Source: Aestuariibaculum sediminum
GTDB taxonomy: Bacteria; Bacteroidota; Bacteroidia; Flavobacteriales; Flavobacteriaceae
Assembly: GCF_014596945.1 (NCBI RefSeq)
Contig: NZ_JACVXB010000003.1
Coordinates: forward strand, 372,001 to 436,000
Length of the DNA: 64,000 bases
Reading direction: 5' to 3'
The translations under genes and the position numbers were made by a program. Positions 36,398-45,103 of the stretch are shown piece by piece. Each line of letters starts with the position of its first letter. Within the stretch, counting starts at the first letter, position 1. Under the pieces are notes generated by a model. It searched no databases. It worked only from the letters and a program-made list of their open reading frames with translations, and was not told the DNA's origin.

Positions 36398-36411
36398 ATG
36401 ATAAAAGTCAT
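36398..36411 (+). promoter_or_regulatory. Crp/Fnr-like operator upstream of ccoI
   Basis: The word is ATGAT-AAAA-GTCAT. Its centre is 29.5 bp before a -7-like GAATTTTG at 36434-36441 that reads towards ccoI. On the other strand no -7-like word stands at that distance, so the site points to ccoI. It may also repress or autoregulate the Crp/Fnr gene, whose start is 40 bases away. Confidence 0.62.
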
Positions 36412-36433
36412 ATATTGTAAGGAGTTCTTTTGA

Positions 36434-36441
36434 GAATTTTG
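36434..36441 (+). promoter_or_regulatory. -7-like element GAATTTTG of ccoI
   Basis: It matches TAnnTTTG at all fixed positions except the first. A weak box with a well-placed activator site is what an activator-dependent promoter would show. The ATG of ccoI is 27 bases downstream. Confidence 0.45.
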
Positions 36442-36468
36442 TTACAGGTATAACTATGAGCAAATTTT

Positions 36469-38847
36469 ATGAATCAAGATAACTGTTTCCATTGTGGTGA
36501 TGTATGTGATTCGGACCCCATTTTTTACAACGAAAAAAAATTTTGTTGTAATGGGTGCAAAACTGTGTATGAAATTTTTTCTGAAAATGATCTAACCTGT
36601 TACTACGATTTAGAAGTTTCACCTGGTGCAACACCAAAAGATATTGAAGGCAAATACGACTTTTTATCTCAGGAAAACATCATTGAAAAACTAACCGAAT
36701 TTAATGATGGAAAAACACAAATTGTAACACTTTATATTCCACATATTCATTGCAGTTCTTGTATTTGGATTTTAGAAAATCTAAACAAATTAAATTCTGG
36801 TATTTCATCCTCCCAAGTAAATTTTGGAAAAAAGCAAGTTCGAGTTACCTACCACACCAATACAACTTCATTAAAAGAAACCGTTTGCCTGCTTAGCAAT
36901 ATTGGTTATGAACCATACATTTCATTAGACGATTTTAAAACGGGAAGAAAACAAGTAAACCGATCGTTAATATACAAACTGGGTATCGCTGGTTTTGCTT
37001 TTGGTAATGTCATGTTCTTATCATTTCCTGAATATTTTGAAGTTGGTGAGTTTTGGCTAGAAAAATACAAACATTTGTTTCGTTGGCTCATGTTTTTCTT
37101 TTCATTGCCTGTTGTTTTTTATGCTGGACAAGATTATTTTATTTCAGCATTTAAAGGGTTGCGTAAAAAACTACTTAACATTGATGTTCCGATTGCTTTA
37201 GGCATTGCAGTTTTATTTTTAAGAAGTTCGGTAGATATTATTTTCGATTTAGGTAGCGGATTTTTTGACAGTCTTACTGGATTAGTTTTCTTTTTATTAC
37301 TGGGTAAATTTTTTCAACAAAAAACCTATTCATTTCTATCATTTGAACGCGACTACAAATCGTATTTCCCTATTGCTATTACGAAAATTAAAGATGGGCA
37401 TGAAACCCCTATTCAAGTTTACGATATTAAAAAAGGAGACCGTTTACTCATAAGAAATGAAGAATTAATTCCAGCAGATGGGATTTTAATTAGTGGTAAT
37501 GCTCAAATAGATTACAGCTTTGTTACAGGCGAATCGAAAACGGTTAACAAACAATCGGGAGATAAATTGTTTGCCGGTGGAAAACAAACATCCGGACTCA
37601 TTGAAATGGAAGCTTTAAAATCGGTTGAACAAAGTTACCTTACACAACTTTGGAGTCATGATGTTTTTAACCAAAATAAAGAAGAGCATTTTACAACCTT
37701 AACCAATACAATTAGTAAACGTTTTACTATAACAATTTTAAGTATTGCCATTATAGCCACATCATATTGGCTATCTGCAGATGCATCAAAAGCTTTAAAC
37801 GTGTTCACTTCTGTTCTTATAATCGCATGTCCATGTGCCATTGCTTTGGCCGCACCTTTTACATTAGGTAATTTGCTTCGAATTTTTGGCAAAATGAAAT
37901 TTTATGTGAAAAATGCCACAGTAATAGAACAGTTGGCTAATATTAACACCATTATTTTTGATAAAACAGGAACCATTACTTCCAATAAAAAAAGCACTGC
38001 AACATACGAAGGTGATATATTATCAAGTTCGGAAGAATTACTCTTAAAAAATACGCTTCGTGGTTCAAATCATCCTCTAAGCAGAGCACTTTATAATATT
38101 CTTGAAGAGCACCAAATTATTACTTTAAATCATTTTGAAGAACATTTAGGCAAAGGTATTGAGGCATCCTACAATAACGAACATATAAAAATAGGCTCCG
38201 CAAGCTTTGTGGGCGCAAAGGAAACCTCTGTTTTAGAAACTAACGTGCATATTAGTTCCAATAATTATTATAAAGGAAAATTCACTTTTTATAACAGCTA
38301 TCGCAGAGGTTTATCTAAACTATTTAACGAACTTAAAAAAGATTACGATTTAGCTATTCTTTCTGGGGATAATGCGGGCGAATTAGAAAATTTAAAAAAA
38401 CTACTTCCCTCAAAAACCAAACTTATTTTCAACCAAAAACCAGATGATAAATTAGAGTACATAAAATACCATCAAAGCGAAGGTGCCAAAGTGTTAATGG
38501 TTGGTGATGGCTTAAATGATGCCGGAGCACTGGCCCAAAGTAATGTTGGCGTTGCTTTGTCTGAAAATGTAAATGTTTTTTCTCCAGCCTGCGATGCCAT
38601 TTTAGACGCTTCAAAATTTAGTCAGTTATTTCAATTCATAAAAGCCTCAAAACAAGCTATAACAATAATTAAATGGAGCTTTATACTCTCTTTAATTTAC
38701 AATTGTATAGGGATTTATTTTGCTGTAACCGGGCAGTTAGCCCCTGTTATCGCTGCTATTTTAATGCCTTTAAGCTCAATAAGTATTGTTGTATTTACAA
38801 CTGTTTCGACAAATTTTTTAGGCAGAAAACTAAGAAAAAAGGGGTAA
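36469..38847 (+). CDS. ccoI: Copper-type P1B ATPase for cbb3 oxidase assembly
   Basis: The protein has 792 residues. The N-terminal cysteine cluster (CFHCGDVC and CCNGC) is typical of CcoI/FixI. A heavy-metal-associated domain follows with HCSSC. The transport motif is ACPCAIA in the membrane, the phosphorylation site DKTGTIT and the hinge MVGDGLNDAGALAQS. It exports copper for maturation of the cbb3 oxidase copper centre. It lies directly upstream of ccoS and ccoNO and is preceded by a Crp/Fnr-like site. Confidence 0.93.
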   Translation: MNQDNCFHCGDVCDSDPIFYNEKKFCCNGCKTVYEIFSENDLTCYYDLEVSPGATPKDIEGKYDFLSQENIIEKLTEFNDGKTQIVTLYIPHIHCSSCIWILENLNKLNSGISSSQVNFGKKQVRVTYHTNTTSLKETVCLLSNIGYEPYISLDDFKTGRKQVNRSLIYKLGIAGFAFGNVMFLSFPEYFEVGEFWLEKYKHLFRWLMFFFSLPVVFYAGQDYFISAFKGLRKKLLNIDVPIALGIAVLFLRSSVDIIFDLGSGFFDSLTGLVFFLLLGKFFQQKTYSFLSFERDYKSYFPIAITKIKDGHETPIQVYDIKKGDRLLIRNEELIPADGILISGNAQIDYSFVTGESKTVNKQSGDKLFAGGKQTSGLIEMEALKSVEQSYLTQLWSHDVFNQNKEEHFTTLTNTISKRFTITILSIAIIATSYWLSADASKALNVFTSVLIIACPCAIALAAPFTLGNLLRIFGKMKFYVKNATVIEQLANINTIIFDKTGTITSNKKSTATYEGDILSSSEELLLKNTLRGSNHPLSRALYNILEEHQIITLNHFEEHLGKGIEASYNNEHIKIGSASFVGAKETSVLETNVHISSNNYYKGKFTFYNSYRRGLSKLFNELKKDYDLAILSGDNAGELENLKKLLPSKTKLIFNQKPDDKLEYIKYHQSEGAKVLMVGDGLNDAGALAQSNVGVALSENVNVFSPACDAILDASKFSQLFQFIKASKQAITIIKWSFILSLIYNCIGIYFAVTGQLAPVIAAILMPLSSISIVVFTTVSTNFLGRKLRKKG

Positions 38848-38857
38848 TTCTTTAAAC

Positions 38858-38871
38858 ATGACAAAAATCAT
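38858..38871 (+). promoter_or_regulatory. Crp/Fnr-like operator upstream of ccoS-ccoNOQP
   Basis: The word is ATGAC-AAAA-ATCAT. Its centre (38864.5) is 29.5 bp before the first base of an exact TAnnTTTG box at 38894. This is the clearest of the four sites. Confidence 0.72.
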
Positions 38872-38893
38872 ATTTTAAGAATTCCTTCACATT

Positions 38894-38901
38894 TACTTTT
38901 G
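38894..38901 (+). promoter_or_regulatory. -7 element TACTTTTG of ccoS-ccoNOQP
   Basis: Exact TAnnTTTG match, 20 bases before the ATG of ccoS, at the standard distance from the palindrome. Confidence 0.72.
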
Positions 38902-38921
38902 AACCATAACTTCAAATAGGT

Positions 38922-39110
38922 ATGAGTGTTATATATATGTTATTAGGTATTAGCATTGTTGTTGCTATCATTTTTTTTATTGCATTTATCGTTGCGGTGA
39001 AGAAAGGACAATATGACGATGATTATACGCCTTCAGTAAGAATGCTTTTTGAAGACGAACTTGTTAAAGAACAATCAAATTCAACCATTAAAAATAAAAA
39101 GACCAATTAA
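38922..39110 (+). CDS. ccoS: cbb3 oxidase assembly protein CcoS
   Basis: The product has 62 residues: one membrane helix (VIYMLLGISIVVAIIFFIAFIVAV, written in two parts: residues 3-14 and 15-26) followed by KKGQYDDDYTPSVRMLFED, the short soluble tail typical of CcoS/FixS. It is required for insertion of cofactors into the cbb3 oxidase. It lies 5 bases before ccoNO and shares its promoter. Confidence 0.88.
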   Translation: MSVIYMLLGISIVVAIIFFIAFIVAVKKGQYDDDYTPSVRMLFEDELVKEQSNSTIKNKKTN

Positions 39111-39115
39111 TTATT

Positions 39116-41308
39116 ATGGAAGTACAACAATTTTACTACGATAACAAGATTGTTAAGAAATTCTTATTTGCAACCATGCTATGGGGTGTTGTAGGAATGC
39201 TAGTAGGCTTACTATTAGCCTTTTTATTCTTGTTTCCAAACCTTACCGACGGTATTCCATGGTTAAGTTTTGGGCGCTTACGCCCGTTGCATACTAATGC
39301 GGTTATTTTTGCCTTTGTTGGTAATGCCATCTTTGCAGGTGTTTATTATTCATCGCAGCGCTTGTTAAAAAGCAGAATGTTTAGCGATATACTTAGTAAC
39401 ATTAATTTTTGGGGGTGGCAATTAATAATTGTAGCTACAGCTATATCTTTACCGTTAGGTTACACCACATCAAAAGAATACGCCGAATTAGAATGGCCAA
39501 TTGACATCGCAATTGCGGTAGTTTGGGTAGCGTTTGGAGTGAACTTAATTGGAACGATTTTAAAACGTCGTCAGCGTCATTTATATGTAGCAATATGGTT
39601 TTACTTAGCCACTTTTGTAACTGTTGCTGTACTTCATATTTTTAATAATATAGAACTTCCGGTAAGTGCTATGAAAAGTTACTCGGTTTATGCCGGTGTA
39701 CAAGATGCTTTAGTGCAATGGTGGTATGGCCATAATGCGGTAGCTTTCTTTTTAACCACACCTTTTTTGGGGCTTATGTACTACTTTGTTCCTAAAGCAG
39801 CCAACAGGCCAATATATTCGTATCGTTTATCAATTATCCATTTCTGGTCTTTAATTTTTATTTATATCTGGGCAGGACCTCATCATTTATTGTATACTGC
39901 CTTACCTGAATGGGCTCAAAACTTAGGTGTAGCTTTCTCGGTAATGCTATTGATGCCATCCTGGGGAGGTATGATTAATGGCTTATTAACACTTCGAGGT
40001 GCATGGGATAAAGTTCGTGTAGATCCGGTTTTAAAATTTATGGTAGTTGCAATTACAGGATATGGTATGGCAACTTTTGAAGGGCCTATGTTATCCATAA
40101 AAACCATAAATGGTATGGCTCATTTTACCGACTGGATTATTGCTCATGTGCATGTAGGAGCTCTTGCCTGGAACGGATTCTTAACATTCGGAATGATTTA
40201 CTGGTTAGTACCTAAATTATTTAAGACAAAACTACATTCAATCTCATTAGCCAATGCACATTTCTGGTTAGGTACTTTAGGTATAATTATTTACGCCTTA
40301 CCAATGTATGTTGCCGGGTTTACACAATGGTCTATGTGGGAACAATTTAATCCAGATGGCACCTTAATGTATGGTAACTTTTTAGAAACCGTTACCGAAA
40401 TCATTCCAATGTACTGGATGCGTGCCATTGGAGGTTCATTATACATTTTTGGTATGTTTATACTTGCTTTCAACATTATTACTACCATCAAAAAATCTAA
40501 AAATGCTGTAAGCGATGAGCTTGCTGAGGCTCCTGCCCTGCAACAAGTATCAAAACGCAGAGTAGCCGGAGAAGGATGGCATACCTGGTTAGAACGCAAA
40601 CCTATTAAACTTACGCTTTATGCAACTATTGCTATTTTAATTGGTGGAATTGTTCAAATTGTACCAACGTTGATGGTAGATTCAAACATCCCAACGCTTA
40701 CCAGTGTTAAACCATATACCCCTTTAGAATTAGAAGGTCGAGATATATACATTCGTGAGGGTTGTGTGGGTTGCCATTCGCAAATGATTCGTCCTTTCAG
40801 ATATGAAGTTGAACGCTATGGAGAATACTCAAAAGCCGGTGAATATGTTTACGATCATCCGTTTTTATGGGGTAGTAAACGTACTGGTCCAGATTTACAC
40901 CGTGTAGGTGGCAAATATTCCGACAATTGGCATTTAAATCACTTATACGATCCGCAAAGTACTTCTTCCGGCTCTATAATGCCCGCTTATCAGTGGTTAG
41001 TTAAAAATGAATTGGACAAATCGAAAACCGAAGATAAAATGCGTGCTATGGTTAGTTTGGGTGTTCCATATACCGAAAACGACATTAATAATGCACAACA
41101 ACACATGTTAGAACAAGGTACTCAAATAGAAAAAAACCTTTACACCGATCCTGATTTCGTAGAAAATTACGAAGCCGATAAGAAATCTGGTGGCGCCGAC
41201 TTTATTGAAATGCGTAACCGGGAAATTGTAGCTGTTATCGCCTACTTACAGCGATTAGGAACCGACATTAAAGTGAAGGATTCTGAAATTTCTTCAAATA
41301 AAAATTAA
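39116..41308 (+). CDS. ccoNO: cbb3-type cytochrome c oxidase, CcoN-CcoO fusion
   Basis: The protein has 730 residues. About residues 1-470 are the multi-helix heme-copper subunit CcoN, with histidine ligands in RPLHTNAVIFAF, WYGHNAVAFF, GPHHLLYT and AHVHVGALAW. After a linker, the rest is the CcoO subunit: one membrane helix (about 505-525), a single c-type heme site CVGCH (550-554) and a distal methionine in GSIMPAYQW. In proteobacteria these are two genes; the fusion is common in Bacteroidetes. It is the catalytic core of the high-affinity terminal oxidase. Confidence 0.95.
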   Translation: MEVQQFYYDNKIVKKFLFATMLWGVVGMLVGLLLAFLFLFPNLTDGIPWLSFGRLRPLHTNAVIFAFVGNAIFAGVYYSSQRLLKSRMFSDILSNINFWGWQLIIVATAISLPLGYTTSKEYAELEWPIDIAIAVVWVAFGVNLIGTILKRRQRHLYVAIWFYLATFVTVAVLHIFNNIELPVSAMKSYSVYAGVQDALVQWWYGHNAVAFFLTTPFLGLMYYFVPKAANRPIYSYRLSIIHFWSLIFIYIWAGPHHLLYTALPEWAQNLGVAFSVMLLMPSWGGMINGLLTLRGAWDKVRVDPVLKFMVVAITGYGMATFEGPMLSIKTINGMAHFTDWIIAHVHVGALAWNGFLTFGMIYWLVPKLFKTKLHSISLANAHFWLGTLGIIIYALPMYVAGFTQWSMWEQFNPDGTLMYGNFLETVTEIIPMYWMRAIGGSLYIFGMFILAFNIITTIKKSKNAVSDELAEAPALQQVSKRRVAGEGWHTWLERKPIKLTLYATIAILIGGIVQIVPTLMVDSNIPTLTSVKPYTPLELEGRDIYIREGCVGCHSQMIRPFRYEVERYGEYSKAGEYVYDHPFLWGSKRTGPDLHRVGGKYSDNWHLNHLYDPQSTSSGSIMPAYQWLVKNELDKSKTEDKMRAMVSLGVPYTENDINNAQQHMLEQGTQIEKNLYTDPDFVENYEADKKSGGADFIEMRNREIVAVIAYLQRLGTDIKVKDSEISSNKN

Positions 41309-41313
41309 TCATC

Positions 41314-41499
41314 ATGCTAAAGTTAATAAAAAACCATTTGGAGACCATAACGGGTGTAGAAATCTATCCGATTATCTCTTTGCTCATCTTTTTCATCTTT
41401 TTTGTAGTGCTATTCTGGTGGGTTGTAACTGCTAAAAAAGAATATATAAACACCGTTAGTCACCTGCCGTTAGAAAACCAAAACGACCAAACATTATGA
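41314..41499 (+). CDS. ccoQ: CcoQ-like small cbb3 subunit
   Basis: The product has 61 residues with one membrane helix (YPIISLLIFFIFFVVLFWW, residues 18-36) and a short charged tail. Position between ccoNO and ccoP and size match CcoQ/FixQ, which stabilises the complex. Its stop overlaps the ccoP start as ATGA. Confidence 0.78.
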   Translation: MLKLIKNHLETITGVEIYPIISLLIFFIFFVVLFWWVVTAKKEYINTVSHLPLENQNDQTL

Positions 41500-42380
41500 A
41501 ACAATCATTTCCTTCATGGTTAAGAGTGCCGGTAATATTTTTTGCTATATTTTTCTTAGCCGAATATTTTATTGATTCTGGTGATAAACCAGCATTTGTC
41601 GAATACCCCTTACTAGCTTTATTTCTTTTACTAATTCTTTTCATTTTAATAGCTATGGAAGGCATAGTAAGCTCTATGAAATCTATTCTTTTCCACAGTT
41701 TGGATGAAGAAGCTAAAGCAAGATTCATCGCCGAACAACAAACGCCTTCAAAATTTATATTATGGGTAAAAAGTACCTACAAAAAATTATTGGGAGCTAA
41801 ACCTATTGAAGAAGAACACGAAATTATTCTAGACCATAATTACGATGGGATTCAGGAATTAGATAACGATTTACCCCCTTGGTGGTTATACGGGTTTTAT
41901 GCAACTATAGTTTTTGCGGCCATTTACTTGTTGCGCTTTCATGTGTTTAATGGAGACGGACAATATGACGAATTAAAAACAGAATATGCCGAAGCTAAAA
42001 AAGCCATCGAAGAATATAAAAAAACAGCCAAAGATTTAGTTGACTTCAATACTGTAGAACTTCTTACCGATGCCTCAGATTTAAGTAACGGCAAGAAAAT
42101 TTTCGATACCAATTGTGTAGCTTGCCATAAAGCTGACGGTGGCGGTGGAATCGGACCAAATTTAGCCGATGAATATTGGATTCTTGGTGGAGGCATAAAA
42201 AATGTATTTAAAACAATTTCAGAAGGTGGCCGCGATGGAAAAGGAATGATTGCCTGGTCCAAAAACGGACTAAAACCTTCAGAAATTGCTCAGGTTGCCA
42301 GTTATGTAATAAGTTTTCAGGGTACGACTCCTGCAGAACCAAAAGATGCGGAAGGCGACCTTTGGAACGACGAAAACTAA
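41496..42380 (+). CDS. ccoP: cbb3 oxidase subunit CcoP with one c-type heme
   Basis: The protein has 294 residues: two N-terminal membrane helices, the CcoP N-terminal segment ILDHNYDGIQELDNDLPPWW, a third helix, a coiled linker, and a C-terminal cytochrome c domain with CVACH (207-211) and axial methionine in GKGMIAWSKNGL. Proteobacterial CcoP carries two CxxCH hemes; only one is present here. Electrons would pass from this heme to the CcoO part. ATGA overlap with ccoQ implies coupled translation. Confidence 0.92.
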   Translation: MKQSFPSWLRVPVIFFAIFFLAEYFIDSGDKPAFVEYPLLALFLLLILFILIAMEGIVSSMKSILFHSLDEEAKARFIAEQQTPSKFILWVKSTYKKLLGAKPIEEEHEIILDHNYDGIQELDNDLPPWWLYGFYATIVFAAIYLLRFHVFNGDGQYDELKTEYAEAKKAIEEYKKTAKDLVDFNTVELLTDASDLSNGKKIFDTNCVACHKADGGGGIGPNLADEYWILGGGIKNVFKTISEGGRDGKGMIAWSKNGLKPSEIAQVASYVISFQGTTPAEPKDAEGDLWNDEN

Positions 42381-42418
42381 AACATTAAGCACCTAACAAA
42401 ACCTAAAACCAAAACACC

Positions 42419-43843
42419 TTGGAAAAACCTAATAACGATTCTTTTAGAGATAGTATTGGCACTATGACCAAAGAAGGGAAACGTGCCTGGGTGTACCCTA
42501 AAAAACCAAGTGGTAAACTTTACAAGTATCGCAAATTAACAAGCTACGTATTGCTAACTTTTTTGTTTGCTGCACCATTTATTAAGGTCCAGGGAAATCA
42601 ATTTTTGTTGTTTAATGTTTTAGAGCGTCGTTTCAATATTTTCGGTTTTCCTTTCTGGCCGCAAGACTTTTACTTATTCGTCTTATCCATGATTATAGGT
42701 GTGGTTTTTGTAACGCTTTTTACTGTTGCCTTTGGACGTGTATTTTGCGGATGGATTTGTCCTCAAACCATTTTCATGGAAATGGTATTTAGACGCATAG
42801 AATACTGGATTGAAGGCGATCGCAACAAACAAAGAAAACTTGATAATCAAAATTGGAATGCTGAAAAAATAAGAAAACGAATTTTAAAATGGTTTGTCTT
42901 TTTACTTATTTCATTTTTTATAGCTAACATATTCTTAGCATATTTAATTGGTAGCGACAAACTTTTAAGGTACGTAGGTGAAAACCCTTTAAACCATTTA
43001 AGTACATTGGTTCCTTTAATTATTTTTACCGGCGTATTCTATTTTGTGTTTGCTTGGTTTAGAGAACAAGTATGCATAATTGCTTGCCCTTACGGAAGGC
43101 TTCAAAGTGTACTTTTAGACAATAAATCTATTGTAGTAGCCTACGACCATAAAAGAGGCGAAGGCAAAAATGGTAGGAAAAAATTCAGAAAAAATGAAAA
43201 CAGAAACGCTTTAGGTCATGGCGATTGTATAGATTGTTTACAATGTGTAAATGTTTGCCCTACAGGTATCGATATTCGTAATGGCACGCAGTTAGAGTGC
43301 GTAAATTGCACCGCCTGTATAGACGAATGCAATCATATTATGGAAAGTATTAATTTACCAAAAGGACTTATTCGATATGCTAGTGAAGACGAAATAGAAA
43401 ACAAACAGAAGTTTAAACTTACTGCGAGAATGAAAGGCTACATCGCTGTGTTGACTATTTTAATTGGTGTTTTTACAGGACTTTTACTTTTAAGAAATGA
43501 TGTTGAGGCTACCGTATTACGTTTACCAGGACAACTTTATGAACGCAAAGGCGATGGTTTAATTAGTAATATTTTCACTTACAAACTGGTTAACAAAACC
43601 GTTAAGGATATAGATAACGTTAGTTTCAAACTCAGAAACTTTAAAGGGACTATAAAATTAGTTACCGCTAAAAACACGTTTAAAGTTCCTAAACAGGGCA
43701 TTGCCGAAGGCTCCCTATTTATCGAAATAAATAGAAGTAACCTTAACGGCGACAAACACAAACTTATTTTGGATGTTTACAGTGGTGACCAGCATATTGA
43801 AACAACAACCGTGAACTTTTTAGGACCGAGAAGTTATAACTAA
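42419..43843 (+). CDS. ccoG: Cytochrome oxidase accessory protein CcoG
   Basis: The protein has 474 residues with several membrane helices and two ferredoxin-type clusters: CIDCLQCVNVCPTG and CVNCTACIDECNH. CGWICPQT and CIIACPYGR lie in the membrane part. CcoG is thought to reduce copper during cbb3 assembly. The chosen start is TTG at 42419: the following FRDSIGT and KRAWVYPKKPSGK are conserved near the N-terminus of the family, and the first ATG would cut into this segment. A C-terminal immunoglobulin-like domain ends the protein. Confidence 0.9.
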   Translation: MEKPNNDSFRDSIGTMTKEGKRAWVYPKKPSGKLYKYRKLTSYVLLTFLFAAPFIKVQGNQFLLFNVLERRFNIFGFPFWPQDFYLFVLSMIIGVVFVTLFTVAFGRVFCGWICPQTIFMEMVFRRIEYWIEGDRNKQRKLDNQNWNAEKIRKRILKWFVFLLISFFIANIFLAYLIGSDKLLRYVGENPLNHLSTLVPLIIFTGVFYFVFAWFREQVCIIACPYGRLQSVLLDNKSIVVAYDHKRGEGKNGRKKFRKNENRNALGHGDCIDCLQCVNVCPTGIDIRNGTQLECVNCTACIDECNHIMESINLPKGLIRYASEDEIENKQKFKLTARMKGYIAVLTILIGVFTGLLLLRNDVEATVLRLPGQLYERKGDGLISNIFTYKLVNKTVKDIDNVSFKLRNFKGTIKLVTAKNTFKVPKQGIAEGSLFIEINRSNLNGDKHKLILDVYSGDQHIETTTVNFLGPRSYN

Positions 43844-43859
43844 ATAAAAATATAATAAG

Positions 43860-44306
43860 ATGAAATTCAATTGGGGAACAGGTATCATTTTAGCTTTTAT
43901 AGCCTTTATAGGGTTTATAATGTATTTTATTATAACGCTAAGTGTCGATAAAAAATATAACCACGATTTAGTTACCGAAGATTATTACGGGCAAGAATTA
44001 GAATTTCAAAACGACATAAACAAAGAAAAAAATGCTAAAACCTTAAAGCAAAATATAACATACTTTAAATCTAAAGAGGGCCTTGTAATTCAATTCCCAA
44101 AAAATCTTAATAATAAAAATATTACTGGAAAAGTGTTCCTATACAGACCATCTAATAAACAATTCGATTTTGATACGCCTATTTCATTATCGAACCATAA
44201 TTTGCTCATACCTGACTCAAGTTTATTAGATGGTCGCTGGAACATTAAAGTAGACTGGCAATATAATAATAAATCCTATCTCTTTAAAGAAGAAATAATT
44301 TACTAA
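43860..44306 (+). CDS. ccoH: FixH/CcoH family protein
   Basis: The product has 148 residues with one N-terminal membrane helix (GIILAFIAFIGFIMYFIITL, residues 7-26) and a periplasmic domain beginning KYNHDLVTEDYYGQELEFQ, the conserved FixH motif. It helps assemble or stabilise the cbb3 oxidase. It abuts the next gene with no gap. Confidence 0.86.
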   Translation: MKFNWGTGIILAFIAFIGFIMYFIITLSVDKKYNHDLVTEDYYGQELEFQNDINKEKNAKTLKQNITYFKSKEGLVIQFPKNLNNKNITGKVFLYRPSNKQFDFDTPISLSNHNLLIPDSSLLDGRWNIKVDWQYNNKSYLFKEEIIY

Positions 44307-45008
44307 ATGCTTTGGTCTGCCTTCATATTCGGAATTTTAGGAAGTTTTCACTGCGTAGGCATGTGTGGCCCCATTGCCTTTATGCTACCCGTAAACCGAA
44401 ATAATTCCTACAAAAAAATTTCTCAAGTACTTTTATATCACGTGGGTCGATTATTCGCTTATAGCATTATTGGTACTCTTTTTGGAATTATTGGCAAGAG
44501 CTTCTTCTTATTTGGATTACAGCAACAACTATCTATTTTCATAGGTTTACTAATGATTATACTTATGTTAATCCCTTCTTCCCTGTTGCATAAGTATAGT
44601 GCATCAAAACCCATCTATTATTTAATTTCCAGAGTAAAATTTGCTTTAGGAAAAACCCTTAAAAAGAAAACAGCCGACACATTTTTAACCATTGGTTTCC
44701 TAAACGGATTTTTACCTTGTGGCCTAGTCTATATGGCGGTTTTTGCTTCTTTAACTATGACATCAGTTTATCAAGGAGGACTATACATGCTATTTTTTGG
44801 CATCGGAACAATTCCTTTAATGACTTCTGCCATTTATCTTGGTAAATTTTTAAATACAAACATAAAACAGCGCATACAAAAAGCTGTACCAGTTTTCGTT
44901 ATAATTATAGGTGCTCTGTTTATTATTCGAGGTTTGGGCTTAGGAATCCCATACCTCTCTCCAGAACCCGTAATTGATGTCGCTTCGAGTACTTTAGAAT
45001 GTCATTAA
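44307..45008 (+). CDS. TauE/SafE-like (UreH-type) membrane protein of the cco cluster
   Basis: The protein has 233 residues with about six membrane helices. The first helix contains SFHCVGMCGPIAFM, a cysteine/methionine motif common in the copper-related UreH_2/DsbD-like members found in cco clusters; a second helix starts FLNGFLPCGLVYMAV. Known as sulfite exporter TauE/SafE in annotation, but location after ccoH suggests a role in metal or thiol handling for the oxidase. ATG follows the ccoH stop directly. Confidence 0.82.
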   Translation: MLWSAFIFGILGSFHCVGMCGPIAFMLPVNRNNSYKKISQVLLYHVGRLFAYSIIGTLFGIIGKSFFLFGLQQQLSIFIGLLMIILMLIPSSLLHKYSASKPIYYLISRVKFALGKTLKKKTADTFLTIGFLNGFLPCGLVYMAVFASLTMTSVYQGGLYMLFFGIGTIPLMTSAIYLGKFLNTNIKQRIQKAVPVFVIIIGALFIIRGLGLGIPYLSPEPVIDVASSTLECH

Positions 45009-45032
45009 TTTCTTTTTAAGCTTAAAACTTTC

Positions 45033-45046
45033 CTGATATTAGTCAT
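45033..45046 (+). promoter_or_regulatory. Crp/Fnr-like operator upstream of the PPOX-type gene
   Basis: The word is CTGAT-ATTA-GTCAT; the outer base differs from the other three copies, but the TGAY-N4-RTCA core is kept. Its centre (45039.5) is 29.5 bp before a -7-like TAAATTTA at 45069-45076. Confidence 0.58.
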
Positions 45047-45068
45047 TTTTATTGTTATTAATATCGCG

Positions 45069-45076
45069 TAAATTTA
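45069..45076 (+). promoter_or_regulatory. -7-like element TAAATTTA of the PPOX-type gene
   Basis: It differs from TAnnTTTG only in the last base, as at ppdK, and is 27 bases upstream of the ATG at 45104. Confidence 0.48.
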
Positions 45077-45103
45077 GGCTAAGTAACCAATACTTTCTCC
45101 CTT

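Noticed and set aside
36398-36411. The ccoI palindrome as a class II activator site for the Crp/Fnr gene itself
   Set aside because: At 29.5 bp on the minus side the sequence is GCATATAA, which is not a -7 element. Autoregulation by another mode remains possible.
36455-36481. An eight-codon ATG frame overlapping the ccoI start
   Set aside because: Too short and not different from chance; no sign of conservation can be judged here.
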